DNA from: Arthonia radiata
Lineage: Eukaryota; Ascomycota; Arthoniomycetes; Arthoniales; Arthoniaceae
Assembly: GCA_002989075.1 (NCBI GenBank)
Contig: PSQN01000012.1
Location: 1,116,001 to 1,180,000 of the forward strand
Direction of reading: 5' to 3'
DNA length: 64,000 bases
This document shows positions 1 to 12,906 of the stretch, in pieces (the stretch's first letter is position 1; each line of letters begins with the position of its first letter). A model generated the notes under the pieces. That model saw only the letters and a list, made by a program, of their open reading frames with translations, searched no databases and was not told the origin of the DNA. Position numbers and translations under genes: made by a program.

Positions 1-494
1 ATAGTCCGACCATTGGCACGAGCGGAGGTCAGCACATGGTCCCCACCATCGGGACGCCTTTATATCGTACTCACATGAATAAACACTCAACACCGCTTCA
101 ACTGCAGCGCACGCCACTCAGCGGACGTCTTTACTCTGAACAATCGGCAGTCAATGGCAGACAAGGCCATGGGTTCACTGTCAACTTCATACCTACCCAG
201 ACATCCGTCAGCTCACATGTCCCTGTCAAGCAATACAGGCCGGCCTTGAAGAAAGGGTAAAGTAAAAAAGTGTTGGGTCTTGGTAGATTCTATGCAGCCA
301 CGAGAGAAAGCTGCAGAGAGCATGAAGAACCTCATATCCTAATCTACCACGCATACACGAACGCCTCTGGGTCCGAAGACCCGGAGTGTTCGATGCAATA
401 CGGCTTGCTTGCAGGGACAGATTACCCAGAAGCACACCGCGACGTGGACGCTTTCGATTGAATGCAGGAATAAGACTGGGAATGCTCGACTCAC
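1..494. other. Left edge, unresolved
   Basis: No frame here can be assigned with confidence. On the minus strand the gene at 0.5-1.2 kb should continue into this stretch, because its last readable exon ends in a strong GTGAGT donor at 494 and carries an incomplete codon. Several donor-like and branch-like motifs (GTGAGT, GCTGAC) follow on that strand, but I could not choose the next exon. Confidence 0.4.
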
Positions 495-1190
495 CTTATA
501 CGGACGACTGACTGAGCTGGACCACGACTAGATTGGTTAGACTTGTTGCCGCCTTTCGCCCGACTTCCCTCAAACGTCAGAGGGTGTGCCTCGTGAAGGA
601 TCCGACCCAAGCCGTGTCAGCGTCAAAGAACTTCAGTCTTCGATCTTCAGATATACTCACCTCTGTCACCTGACCGACCGCGAGACCACGAAGAGCTGCT
701 GGTTGGATCATTGTCAGCTGCAAATACGTGTCTCAATGACCGTGGAAATACCCTCAACTCTTCCATCGGTCCTTAAAAGGGTCGCTAATGCCGACGCGTC
801 AGTGCGAGACAACATCAGCTGAAAGAAAGCGCTAGGGCATGAACTGGGACGACTCACCTTGGATTTGTTCTGTACAAAGGCGCCCCTTCGATGCGTAATC
901 GCTGCGCTGCGTATGTTCAGCTTAGATGCTGTGAAAGTTGTCAACGATCACAACAGATCGCTAGTTAGCGACTTACCTCAGGTGCTGGACGTCGGACTCC
1001 TACATTTGGGTCGACCTTTTCGCTACGGCTTGGAGCAAGAAGTGACTCAAGATGTTGCGACCTGAGCAGCAAGTCAGCTTCACTGACCATGTCAAAAAGC
1101 AGAACAAAGGCCTCAAAGCGTAGTCTTTGCGCATCTTTTGGGGGATGTGCCTGCCGCTCATGCGATCTCGCCGCCGAAGCAGGAGCTCAG
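495..1190 (-). CDS. Intron-dense hypothetical gene, internal exons only
   Basis: I rebuilt four consecutive exons on the minus strand: about 1190-977, 906-858 (49 bp), 698-661 (38 bp) and 589-495 (95 bp). Each ends in GTAAGT or GTGAGT, and the introns of 70, 159 and 71 bp have GCTGA-type branch sites. All three junctions keep the frame. The first exon encodes a Leu-rich stretch (FVLLFDMVSEADLLLRSQ), the last a polar one (RAKGGNKSNQ). I do not recognise the product. Start, stop and the exons on either side are unresolved; a minus-strand donor at 1468 suggests the gene continues to the right. The exons are too short to stand out as open frames, so the claim rests on splice signals and phase. 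It could be a chance chain of sites. Confidence 0.4.
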
Positions 1191-4100
1191 CAAGAGCGTC
1201 ATGTCCAGGTAACGCGGTCCACCATGAAAAATGCGGAGCGCTCCAAAGACCTGCCATGTGCCGGCTACTGGCCAAATCTTTGGCACCAAGCTACGGCTCG
1301 AAGACCGAAGTCAACGAACTCGAAAGCCGATGCCGGGTAATGACACAGTTCTTGATCTCGCTCTGTTCGTAACCGCAACAGCATAGCCTCAGCGCTGTTG
1401 CTGCTGTTAACAGAGCCATTGGTGTGCACATAAAAATTGGGAGGCCACTCGTCACCTGCGACGACTTACCCTGATCATTCTGGACCATGTCTATCAAATG
1501 GAGCAGTGTTGCTCATGTCACAACTACTAAGGTGCAGCTGACCGGGGGCGAAAGCATACCCACTCACGGGACGCTGATTGGAGTTCCGTGTTGGATCATG
1601 CATCAGCTTTGTGCATGCGTATCTTGGATGAAAAGCTCACCTAGTATCCTGGTCATGCTCTGAGGCCGCTCGTCAAAGTTCAACTGTCAACACAGAGTTC
1701 GCGCAAAGAGTGCTGATGATATCGATTCTAGATCTGGTGTGCGCGTCAGCTCAGACCCTGATTGTACCGATGAGAAGATGCCGTCACTCCATCCGGGGGC
1801 AAAAGCGTGGCGCGTATAGTCGGTCTTCAATGTGTGCCAGGGACATATGCAATTGCTCAAGTAGCGCCGGCCACGCGGCCGTGTAGTCTACGTCGGCAAG
1901 TCCTACACCTGGAAAACGCGAGAACAAGGGACTACATGCGGTGCTTCTGAAAGAAAAAAACAAGATGGAACGCACGACGAAGCGGATACATGAGATGCTT
2001 CTGGGAAAACAACATGGAACGCAGCATGGAAAGAGGTGCAAGGGAATGAACTGCGCGCACCTTTGGTCTGGATTGCCGGCGTCGCGACTGCTGGTGCCTT
2101 TGACTTCGATGGAGGTCGGCGCGCTTGCGTCGCCCTTATCTTCGCCGGAGAGTGCCTGCTATCGAGGAAATGTCAGCCGGAGCGGCTGTTCGCTGAAGTG
2201 AGCGTACCTGTCAAAAGCGAAGGGCTTGTAATCCCGCAGGCTGACGACGTCATGAAGACTGGTGTCGAGATCCATCTGCGAACGTCCGCGTCAGCTTCAG
2301 TCCACACACAATACAACCCAAAAATGTGCCGATGAGAAGATACCACACTCCGTCGTGGAGTAAGAGACGCAGTGAATATCACCGGCTTTGCCAAACCTTC
2401 TTACACTAGCAGCCAGACGCCTTCTTCCCGGTACTTCCCCAAGGGTTCCCGCTACAACGTCCATTGCCGCTGGTGTCAAAGTGGCTCGGCAAATTGATCT
2501 CTGCCAGAGGTGTCGACTAGTCACGGCATTGAAAGCCGGCAAGCCTTCGTTTATAACCTGCTGGCAGGTAGGGACATGTGCTGCAATATCTGTTTGAGGA
2601 AGTGAAGGGAGCTGCGCGTACCTTGAAAGCACCTCAAGTACCTCTTGCCGATATTCGACTTGCTGGATCGGCGTTGCTTGGACTTCCCTGTGTTGTGGCT
2701 GGCCATCTCGTGATCACAACGTACTGTCGCATGAAACCTTTGGTTGAGGGTGACTCGCAGCCGCCAAGGAGTGAGCACTTGAACCTGCCTGCGACTGTCA
2801 GCGCTGGTCATGATCAGAAGCAACGAATCGGATGCTGATAAAGACGATCGAGATGTTTTAGTAGTGTAACCAAACGATCAGAGCAGCCCACCAGTAGAGA
2901 AGAAGATGGGCCATCTAAGATGTTCGGTTGCTGGCTGAACTTGCCGACCCCAGACTCCGATATGCCCAGGCGCGGTTCCCACCAGATTGATCTAGCTGTT
3001 TCTGCTCACTCATGGGTCATTGCAATGTAGCTATCCCATGGGTTTACCATTGCAGCCGCGGAAGTGTGGGTGCTGAGGCGTACTGAGGCGTGCTGAGGCT
3101 TGTACTTACTGAGTCTGCTGAGGTCGACAAGGCTTTTTCCTTGATGTGCCGTCGGAACGGCGGTCGGACCAGAGGCGGACAGCGTTTCGCGGGCGATGCG
3201 AGCAGTGTTAGCAAGAGCAGTATCGAAAGAAGGCAACGGATCACGCACCTGGACATCGGCGGTTTGATTTACTGAAGTCTTTGGCTTCGTCCGAAGACTA
3301 CTAACGCCCAGCGCCACGAGAAGGCAGACTCCATGCTGGGCAAAACATGATGCTTGAATGGTATGTCTCACCGCTCTCTCAACAATCAATCACTGAACAA
3401 GATCGACCATTACAAGATGAGCGCGATGGCTTCCCGTCGAACCACTGGCGTCAAAGCTCGAAGCCGACATCCAAGCGGTACGAAGGGTCCCTCAGTCTAG
3501 CTGGTTTTGGGCTTCCTCAGGTACATTGAAAGGGTACCTTCAGAATTTAACGGCAGCTGTTGGATGCGCACACGGAAGAGCTAAGGAATGCAACAACAGA
3601 ATGAGAAGGAGGAGAAGAGCTACTGACCCGTCACGTTTCTGTCGAAGAGGCTCACCACGCCCACTCATCGATAAAGGCAACTTTCGACTGAACCAGAAAA
3701 CTCCTACCTATCTCGACTCATCCGCCACATCTTGTAGGCCAACACAGCCAAAGAGCTGGCTTACGGCGCGTCGTAGAACACAACAGTGTCCAGAAACATT
3801 CGGTTCTTTGCGTGATGAAAAGAACTATACGAGAGACGTTCATATCGTGATAGACGAAGAAAGGACCAAAGTGATGATCAAGCCACTGGAAGGGAACGGG
3901 ATTGAGGTTGCACCTAGCAAGAGAGATAGGGATAAGAATGAGCATGCGTGCACAAGAGATGCGAGGATAAGAGAAGAAATACGCGAAACTGCACGCCAGG
4001 CTTCCAAGCCCTCTGATGTTTGGGCACCTACCTTGGAGCTTACCTCCACGACCGACTGAGGTGTCGCGATACAACTTCGTCCTTTGCAGTGTCAAGTCGT

Positions 4101-7100
4101 CACAAGAGATGCGGTGGAAGACGGGTTGTTGCCGTTGGACTTGCTTGAGGATACAGATCCGCGGACAGTTCGACTTAGACTACACCCACGTCAGCACTTT
4201 TGCTCGCTGAGTGAGTATACGGGTGAGATAAAGACAAATATTGTGCACCTTCGATTAAACCTTAACGTCACGATAACCCTTGTAGGGGAAATAAACAGAG
4301 GTGCCCTAGGCACTTGGTTCGTCAGGCCAATACCATACGAGGGGCAGCTTCAAGGGCAGAGCCCGAGAGCTTTCATGTTATTCTGGCCATTTCTGCCGCA
4401 GCAGCTCCTTATACCCTTCGAAATGGACGTCGCGCCTGGCTCCACAGCCCCGGGCGGGTCGGGCTTTGGGAGAGAGGAGCGGATGGGAAGGGAAGGAATG
4501 GGTGGGGCTTGGGAAGGGGTACTCACATTCCAGCAGCCTTGACAGCAAGTTGGGCGGTGTCCGAACAGAGGTCGAGGAGAGACTAAGATGCTGGCGTTGC
4601 TGGAGGCGCGTGCGATGCGGCCGTTTCGAGAGAAGATCGCTGCTGTGTAGCGGCTTCCTGACAAGTCAGCGAGTGCACAGGAAAGATGCTGGATACGACA
4701 AGGATGAGGAGGCCTCGCCGATAAGCGGCGGTCGACAAGCAATGAAGGCATGTTCGTCGAGAGCCAACCTAACCACCCTCGAGGGCAAAGTAGCTTTGAA
4801 GCAGTCGATCTGAACCCTCGGTGGAGAGGCCTGCGCCATGGGCTCTTTTTCGACGTGAGCGGTCAGCGTACTGAAGCGCTCTTAATCTTGCTCCGTTGCA
4901 ACGGGAGCATGGTAATGCTGCCGGCTAGGGCTACCATGCTCCTTGAGAAGCCCCGCAACGAGCTTTTCGAGGGTTGATCACATGGAGAGCCTTACCGTTG
5001 GTGTTGTTATGGTGTTGCGGGTGGATGTTGTCGACCACGCCAGCCCTCTGGCAATTTTACCTGCCGCAATTGAAGGTAGGGTCGACACTGCTAAAGCTCT
5101 TACGCGGGAGACACGATCTAAAAAATAGTCAGCCATCGTAGTAAACTGCCGTTCACCAGGTGAGCTTTTCGGAGCTCTGTCCCACCCTTCCAAGACCCTC
5201 GCCTGTAAACGACCGCGGGATGCGGAACACCAGATGGCCGATGTGCAATGACCGGGTGCTGGGAAGTACTGAGGGTGTGCGCGTCAATCTTGCCCGCCTC
5301 TCCTTGCGGAGGTTGTCGACATGCCCTCGGCCCAAAAAGACAATGGCTAATGTACTACTGGTGTAGTAATGCCTAGTGGGCCTGAGGAGCGGGCGTGTGG
5401 TTGTGTGGTTGAGGTAAGATGGTCGATGGCTTACCTTGACGATGGAGAGGCCAGTGACAGCCATGCCCAGTGTCGAGTTGGCTTCCGTTTCTTCCAGATC
5501 CAGAGCAGAACGATGGCGTTGACCAAAGGCGACAGCTTCGAGAGGGCCGCCAGCATGGCTCACAAGCTGGCCATGTCTTCACATTCGGCGTGATGTGGAT
5601 GTCGATGACTGCAGTAGCTGAAGAGCTCGTGGAGATCGTTCGCCGTTTTCCGTGAGCATGAAGGGGTTGGCCATGAACTTCCCACAGCTGTGGCAAATGT
5701 CGACGCCGGCAGCTGGAGCCAATTGAAAGCGACCTTGAGGTGTTTGGCATAGATGGCCGATGCTGAACCTGAAGCAGAAGCGTCAGTAATGTGCCACCAG
5801 TTTAGATCTCAGAACCCATGGGACCAAAGTGAATAAGGTCGGGTAATGGGAGATGTAGTATCGAAGGTGGCCTTGTACCCTTGGCCGTTAATGTTGCCCG
5901 CGTGCCTTTCTGGAGGCTGTACCGTCAGACCCGGAGACAATGGCTACTATCTCATGGCCTTCGGATACGGGCGTAACTGGAGATGTGATGAGTGACGCGT
6001 CGATGATCACTTACCATGGAGAGCCTACAGCAGTGGCGTGGCGAGGGCAAGCTTGGGAAAGCTTCGATGGGGTGGCAAGTTCGATGGCGATGCTAAAAGA
6101 CGAGGTCTCGTGAGTCTGCAGTAGATGCTAGAGGAGCTGGATCAGGCTTATGTGGCAAATGCTTATCGTCGGTCGATCCGAGAAAAGGCCTGGTCTGGTC
6201 AGCTTCGGCCCGGTGTTGACAGTGTCGACAAGAGCTTACAAATGGCGGCCTTCTCGCCGACGCTGCTCGATTCCGAGCTCGTCAGAGCTTTGTTGGGGTG
6301 GCGTCGATGCTGAAGCTCACTGACGCGATGAAGAGCCTGAGGGCAAATGAGAATGGGGCAATGAAGATTTTGTAGGCAACGCGCAGAGCAGGGCCGAATG
6401 CAATGCTGCCGTGGTGAGCTTGCTGCGTGTTCACACGAGGTGGCAGACGCGTGGCAGGTATAGCCATAACGATGTCGAATGTGCAAGATAAGGTCGACGC
6501 GATGGTTGCAATGACAAATGGTTGAGTGGTGATGCTTCGTGCGATGAACAGGGTTGCAAAAGCAATGTGAGAGTCTGATAAACAAGGATTCAGGGCACCC
6601 TGGCGCACCCGCCACTGGTAAGACCGCCACGAACGGCGAAAACAAAAGTTGGCCAAATTAAATTCAATGGTGCAGAAAAAGATGAAACATGAAACGAAGA
6701 AGCGATTGCACCAATCAATTTTGCATTTGACATTGTGGTAGTTCTGTACGTCACGTTGGAAGGCCGAGTTGCTGGTCGACAGGTCTGCCAAGTATTTACA
6801 CCCTGCGCTACGACTACCCCCTTTACACATATGGAACAGTCTCATGAAGAGCGGTGCTCGTGAGAACATGAGGCTATGGGAAGAGTTGTTACAGCAAGCA
6901 GAATGACGTTTGAAGAAATCAGATGCGCAGAGCAGGTCAAAGATTCTCGGTGAACCGAAGTTTCATTGAACTATCTAAGGCATTCGCACTGCCGACATCC
7001 ACATCAATGCGCCCTTCACAGCCATCTCAAAGGCCTTACCACCATCAATATGTGCCCAAATAACGCTTGAAAGACTGGCGAAGTGCTAGCAAGCGCCTGA

Positions 7101-7990
7101 CAAACTAGACAAAGGCGAGGATCTTTGCTTGAGAAGGGACGTGTCTCAGAGAAGATTAGAATTTGGGGTCATCATTGTACTGACGAGGGTCTGGCGCCAC
7201 TGGCGAGTCAAGGAAGCCCAGCGTACACACCACCAGCTTGCAATCCCGCATCTTGGGCCAACAGCTTTCGCCACCGACTTGCGATCACGGGATGCCCTCT
7301 AATAGTTGTTCTCATCATTGACAGGGGCTGGGGTAGCGGAGAAGATGACTTACCGGACCATGAGGGCGTCGACGCTCACCATCGACGAAGCTAGCGATGA
7401 AGATTGGAGAGCGTCAGCATTGGACTTAAATGTGAGAAGTTCAGAAGCATTCGGGGACTCAGTTCAAAAAGTCTCAGAACACCGCGAGGACAATGGCTAC
7501 CGAGCTGCTCGCTTGTAAAAGCAGAACCGCCCGGAGCCAACTTGCCTGGTCACCCTCTCACGCACCGGCGCTCATCATTAGCGTACGTCTTCAGCACTCA
7601 ACCGCAGCCTCGAGCAGACCGGTGAGAGAGGTGCTCGCGATCATGTTTCATCATTGACATCCACCATGGCCTCAGAGTCCTATTCAGTAGAGACACATTG
7701 AGCCCGGGCACTCGAGGACCTACAACTTCCCCACATGTCCGGCTGCAAGCAACCGTTTCCGAGCAGTTGGCTACAGGCACTCGAGTGTTGTTCCCGTTCT
7801 CTTGTCATTTCTTGGTATCATAGGTCTTCATCACCGGCCATTTTGCTGAAAGGAAAGTGCGACATACCTTGCATGGTGTTAGTCAGACGATGGACTTCAA
7901 GTCCAGCCGGCAGTCGAAGAGCACACAGTCTTTGCTGGTGGAAATTTCCTACCAGACCGAAGTCCAGTAGAAGTGATATCTCGGTCGATT
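1191..7990. other. Repeat-rich stretch with no assignable gene
   Basis: No conserved protein is readable in any frame. Minus-strand donor-like motifs are frequent (for example near 1468, 1569, 4993, 5431, 6015 and 7351), so small exons may exist. Diverged copies of one sequence lie around 5270-5350, 5880-5960 and 7440-7510, recognisable by a shared GACAATGGCTA core and a GGAGG-(C/T)TGT block. These look like old repeats, either intronic or interspersed. Confidence 0.4.
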
Positions 7991-8002
7991 GAAACAATCA
8001 CC

Positions 8003-8080
8003 CTGCACTGGAGAGAAAGAAGTTAAGTTTTTTGGCGAAAATGGAGGGAGCTTTATAGCCTGAGATGTTGAGCTTGGACC
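8003..8080 (+). repeat. Dispersed repeat with purine-rich tract, copy 1
   Basis: The copy begins CTGCACTGGAGAGAAAG, passes through a purine-rich tract and ATGGAGGGA, then CTTTATAGCC, and ends GAGCTTGGACC. Copies at 8610-8696 and 25331-25409 share the order of these blocks. Related purine tracts occur at 11.6, 12.4 and 18.25 kb, and pyrimidine versions at 12.6, 16.65 and 41.27 kb. The family is not recognised and no open frame is attached to it. Confidence 0.5.
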
Positions 8081-8609
8081 ACCATGCCGCTAGCGTAAAT
8101 ACGGAGATTGCAGCAACTCGACCGATGTGCGAGTGCCAATGGCTTGTCTGGAGTCAGGTAGCAGCCGAATGGCGTTTATAACGAGCGTACGCAGCTCTTC
8201 AAATTGGACTGAGGCGTCACAGTCGGCCTGCAAAGGCGAGAACGCGTTCCAGTCAAGAGGAATCCTGTCGGGAACAACACCGGCTGCTGCTCCAGATGCA
8301 TGATCCTCCGCGACAAGTCTTCAATGATTCCTGATTTGGATGCTCGCAAGCAGATATGAAGGGGACTGAAGCGTACCTAAGGGATATATCATGATGCATC
8401 GCTCTTCTTCCTCACAGTCGCGCCAGAGGCGTGAACGGCAAAGAAAAAGTGAAAGAGTTCCAAAAATTCCCTACAGCGCCGAAGCCCCGTAGAAGCAGTC
8501 TTTGCATCGAACGGACATTGAAGCCAGAGCATGACCAGGCAACCAATTTCAGCCAAAGCTTCATGCATTGGGATGCCTTGGAGGGCCAAATCGAACAGAT
8601 ACATGCCTC

Positions 8610-8696
8610 CTGCACTGGAGAGAAAGGAAGAAAGAAGTCAAGCTGTGAACGAAGATGGAGGGGACTTTATGCCCCGCGGGCTCGAGCTTGGACCAT
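8610..8696 (+). repeat. Dispersed repeat with purine-rich tract, copy 2
   Basis: Same block order as the copy at 8003: CTGCACTGGAGAGAAAG, a purine run, ATGGAGGGGACTTTAT, then GAGCTTGGACCA. It sits about 600 bp to the right of copy 1. The divergence between them suggests an old duplication or insertion. Confidence 0.5.
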
Positions 8697-11399
8697 CGCG
8701 TCTCACGGGCAACGTCTACGTCAGCGCGGAAATCGTCCGGATGATCAGGCCTTGGCGCTCGCTTGAGAGCCGAGGAGCGGCGTATAGATTCGCATGTGGA
8801 GCGTTCACGGCTTTTTGGAGAGGTGAAGAATAGGGTGTTTCGAGGCAACGCGGTTCAATGATTCAACGCTATCTGCTGCATCCGGCCTAAGAATACCCAT
8901 TGAAAGACTGTGCGAAGCCATCCACCTGTGATGGGGAACCCTGACATGCAACTTTCACTTTCATAATCCTGCCGGACTCCCATTGAAGTCATTCTGAGGT
9001 CTCAGGATCAGTGAAGCCCGTATTGGTGGAGGGAGCATCGTGTTCGTCCAGTGAATACCGACCCATGGCAATGCCCAGGAACGACCTCGTGTGCCATTGC
9101 GCTCAGGCTCCTCGCCTTCGCCTGGGATAGTCGACGTGGCATAGAATCTGCAGTCTATCAGCTCATGGCACACGGGGGAAAGGCTATCGCTTACAGCTCG
9201 AAAGTCCCCAATCTCACGCGCTACTCCATACCCCAGGACGAAGGAGGTGTGCCTGCTTGTGCGCCCAGTTTCTCATCTTTGGCTCTTGCTTCACGTTCGG
9301 CATGGTGTTTACTGCCTTACTCTTGTGTAATGTCGAGATCTCGGTCAACGTGCATTGTGAACTTGACTTGCGGCACCCGGACATATCTGCCGGTGAAGTA
9401 GACGTCTTCATGTCAGATCCCCGTTGCCGACGAGTGCGAGGCATCTTCAAAATGCGGTGTTGGAAGGCCATCGGCAGGTAAATGGAACTTGCGGAGAAAG
9501 ACGAGATCTGGTGGAGGGTCCCAAGTGAACCTACCGCAGTGTCAGTTGTTGCCAGGGTCGACGGGGTTGTCTTTCACCTAACGAAGTTTCTCATCCACGA
9601 GCTCAACCCGTTTCAGTTTGCTACCGAAATGAAAGAGAGCAAGTGAGCCCATTTCCCTCAGAGCTCGCATCCCAGCGTACCGGGATTGACAAGGTCGGCG
9701 CGCCGGCCACTCGACCCTTTCAATCACCGCGTGCCCGCAGAAACCAAGCACACGGCGGCACTGCACGCTTTGCATGCTGGTGAAGACTGTTGTCGGAATG
9801 GCAGTGCTGTTCGTCGCACATCTTGCCGGCAAGGCCGCTTATTGCACTGGTGATGGAGACCGTCAGCTTCACCGTGCATCTCATCGCGGGCGGGGACAGT
9901 TGCTGTCCCTCTACTGTCAATACGGGGTCATCCTCATCTGGCTTGTGTCGTGGGGCCTGAAGAGGAAAAGAAAAGGCAAGGACCGCCGAGAACATCGTCA
10001 ATTCCGGAGCAGCGCTAGTGAACGCTAATCCCAGTTGAGCCGACCAAACGCGGACAATCAAGTCTACAAGAACGGCGACATCGGGATATCCACAAGCATT
10101 TCGAGCTGTTCAGTACCACTGGAACGATCGTGGTCCTGGCCGCATTTCAGACAAGTTGATGTTAAGAAGGTTCTTTCGCTAGACTACCGCCCGACACCTC
10201 CGCTCTCCCTCTACCGTGCGATCCACTACTACACGCGCGAGCGCTCCCATGGCTGGTCACGGACCGCAATGTCGAATAGAGTGCTTCTCCCGTATCAGGG
10301 GCTCCATCCTCCCGCATATCATCGCCCGCCGCGATTCGTCTCCGCGTCCCTCCTTCGACGGTCAATATCTAGGACATTTGCCGGCAGCCTCATTTCAGAC
10401 ATCTGCCGAATGGTCAGAGCTCAGCAATCTTCCCTCGGGAGGTAATGGTTCGGTGCATGAGGAGCTCCTGCAAGGCGACGGCGGAGGCAGACATACGCCC
10501 AAGAACCGCTCGCCGGAGACGCAACTTCGAGCGACGGATACTGGCACTCGCAGAGTATAGGAGGTGTTGATAAGCTTGCACAACACGAACATACGGAGCT
10601 TGATAGCATGTACCTACACGTTAGCGTTGTGGTCTCGGTGCCAGTGGCGAGGTCCAGCCCATGGCTCTTGTGAAAGGCGAGCTGTGTCGCATTGCAGTAA
10701 GCGACGATGCTGAAGGGCTGTACCACGAGAATCAGTGAATGACACGGAATCTCCAAGCACGATGAACAACAGCACGAGAACCAAGGCATGAATATCACCA
10801 TTGCTGGCTTCATAGACGAGGACTTGCATCATGTTCCTCAGCGTCTGCACCTACGACTACGATTTATTTGTGCTTGATCGCCACTGCAAGGAGTCTTGAG
10901 CGGCCTTGTTTCTGCTCGTTTCACCAAGTGGTATTCCCATTCCTTGCGTAGATCATAGTTCCTTGTAAGCTCCATAAGACAAGGTTACTGGGCTGCAGCT
11001 TTGGATGATACTCGACGGCCATTGCCATGAGTGAACAGCGATAGTCCGCTACGACTTGCGTGGTGGCTATACGAGCGAGTTGCTGCAGCCGGATCTCTTC
11101 GTCGAGCAAGCCCTTGTGATTGACTATGAGGCTCGTACGTCGTCAGCTCGCAGTGTTTCGCCGCATGCCTGTCAGCTTTGTCTCTCAGAACGGCGTGGCC
11201 CGACAAGATGGGTCTTGAAGCGCGAGCAGTAGAAACAGAAACGATGAGCCAGCTGAAGGAGAGAGCACTCAGGAAACAACACTCATTGCAATTGCACACT
11301 ATCTGTCTGAGTTACATGATCATCTCGCAGTGGATTTGGTAAGGCCTCAGTTTAAACACAACCAAATACCTCAGACACCCGTGTCGAAGCACAGGCAAG

Positions 11400-11660
11400 A
11401 CTTGAGGCGGCGATCATGGAAGATACACCTCTTTCATCATTGACCAGTCACCACAATCTGTTCCATGCAATCTCTGCAGCAGCTAGCTCAGAGGTGGCTC
11501 TGGTTGCCGGCTTTGAACGCGCTTCAAGACAAAGGCAACGCAGAGCAAAGCCGCAGAGCCCCAACGTCATCATCGCAAGCTGGCGTCTGTGCAGGCTTTT
11601 CATCTGTGCACGCCAGTGGAGAAGAGGAAGAGAAGAGGGAGGAGTGGAAAGCTCGAAAGA
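11400..11660 (+). repeat. Diverged duplicate of 12160-12445
   Basis: Shared ordered blocks with 12160-12445: TTTCATCATTGAC(C/T)A, then an AGCTCAGAGGTG block followed by TTGCC, then a GA-rich tract. The copies are well diverged and carry no conserved frame. Confidence 0.4.
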
Positions 11661-12159
11661 TAAATGAGATTTTCACGCTGACGTCATGGTCCGTGCTGCT
11701 TTAGCTGCGGCATGCTGGCCATTGCATGGCTCGAAGGGCGCTGTACGTGCTTGATAGAGGGCGCAGGCACGAGCGTCAAATGATTCAGTGGTAACTGCTA
11801 CATGATCATTGCTGGCATGGCTGGGTTTTGGCCGCCAATTGCAATTGCGTTCACGGCCGTCTCAACGTGATCCTCCGCAAAAACGCGACGCATGACATCA
11901 CGAAGCGTATGTAACACACAAGGCGAGAAGGCAGTGGAGGAGGAAAGAAGAGGATTCAATTCATTGGCAACAGCTAGCTACAGTATCTGAATGACTTCTC
12001 AGTAATTGGAAAAGCAGCAATGCCAGCATTTTGTCTCATAATCCAGCTTCAGCAGACTGTTCTGTTATTGGGCCTCAGCTCTTCGGTTCAGCACTCAAAT
12101 TTCCGAAGCGGAACGCGTCTCCAGCGACGAAACACCGGAGGGCGCCAGCAGTTCAGGTG

Positions 12160-12445
12160 AACGACCTATTTCATCATTGACTAAGCCAGAACAGTCAGTC
12201 CGTGCTATCCTTAAGTATCCAGATGCAAGCTCAGAGGTGACTGCATTGCCAGCACCAGCTCAGTACGGAAACAGCTCTGGCGAAGCCAAGGCATGCTCCA
12301 TAAAGAAACTGGCGTTGATCTGACAAGAGCCCAATATCATCTTCGCTTGCTGACGTTTGAGAAGATGCGCATGCTTGGTTGCCGGCTGAAGAGAAGGAGA
12401 AGAAGAAGAGAGGAAGGGAAGGAGGAAGAAGCTTTAAGAAAGTTG
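12160..12445 (+). repeat. Diverged duplicate of 11400-11660
   Basis: Second copy of the block series described at 11400. It ends in a purine-rich tract after GCCGGCTGAAGAGAAGG, a junction also seen near 25330 (CAGCTGAAGAGAA). That places it with the dispersed purine-tract repeats. Confidence 0.4.
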
Positions 12446-12840
12446 ATTTCAAAGCACGCGGCGCGGCGGCAATCAATTTGGCACCACCTCCAGTCCAAGC
12501 TACCCCGAAGATCGATCCAGCGTAGCTTGTTGTCGCTCCCAATCCGAAATTGGTCTAGTCTGGGCAGCGCCGTTGATCCAGCTACCGCGTGCGGCTATTT
12601 AATGCCTTCTCCTGCCCCTCTGATTCCTCTTTCCTTCTTTCTCCTCAGAGTTTGGCGTCTCTTCACGTCGCAACCCCGAGACTGCTTCTGGCAGTCTGCG
12701 TCCGGGCCCTTCAATGGGTACCGTGGGTTTGATGGTAACCATTCCATCACACCAATTTTTGAAACCCGGGTTCAGAGCTCTGGGCTTGCTCATCTCTGAT
12801 CCCACAGTGTCGCCTCTATTGCACTACCTGAGGACTGACG

Positions 12841-12906
12841 CGACTTTTTTCTTTATCTGGCTGGCCTTGGGCTGGTCGATGAGGAAGAATTGTCTTCTAC
12901 TTGCTA
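12841..12906 (+). repeat. Repeat arm, inverted relative to 18001-18062
   Basis: Read on the plus strand this segment matches the minus strand of 18001-18062 through TTTTTCTTT, TGGCCTT(G/T)GGCTGGTC and GAGGAAGAA(C/T)T blocks. Both copies translate to a similar short peptide (LAxGWSxRKN), possibly a shared exon relic, but no longer frame surrounds either copy. Confidence 0.5.

Noticed and set aside
3526-4059. 177-codon plus frame
   Set aside because: Composition is like random sequence, with no domain and no splice partner; ORFs of this length are expected by chance in 64 kb.
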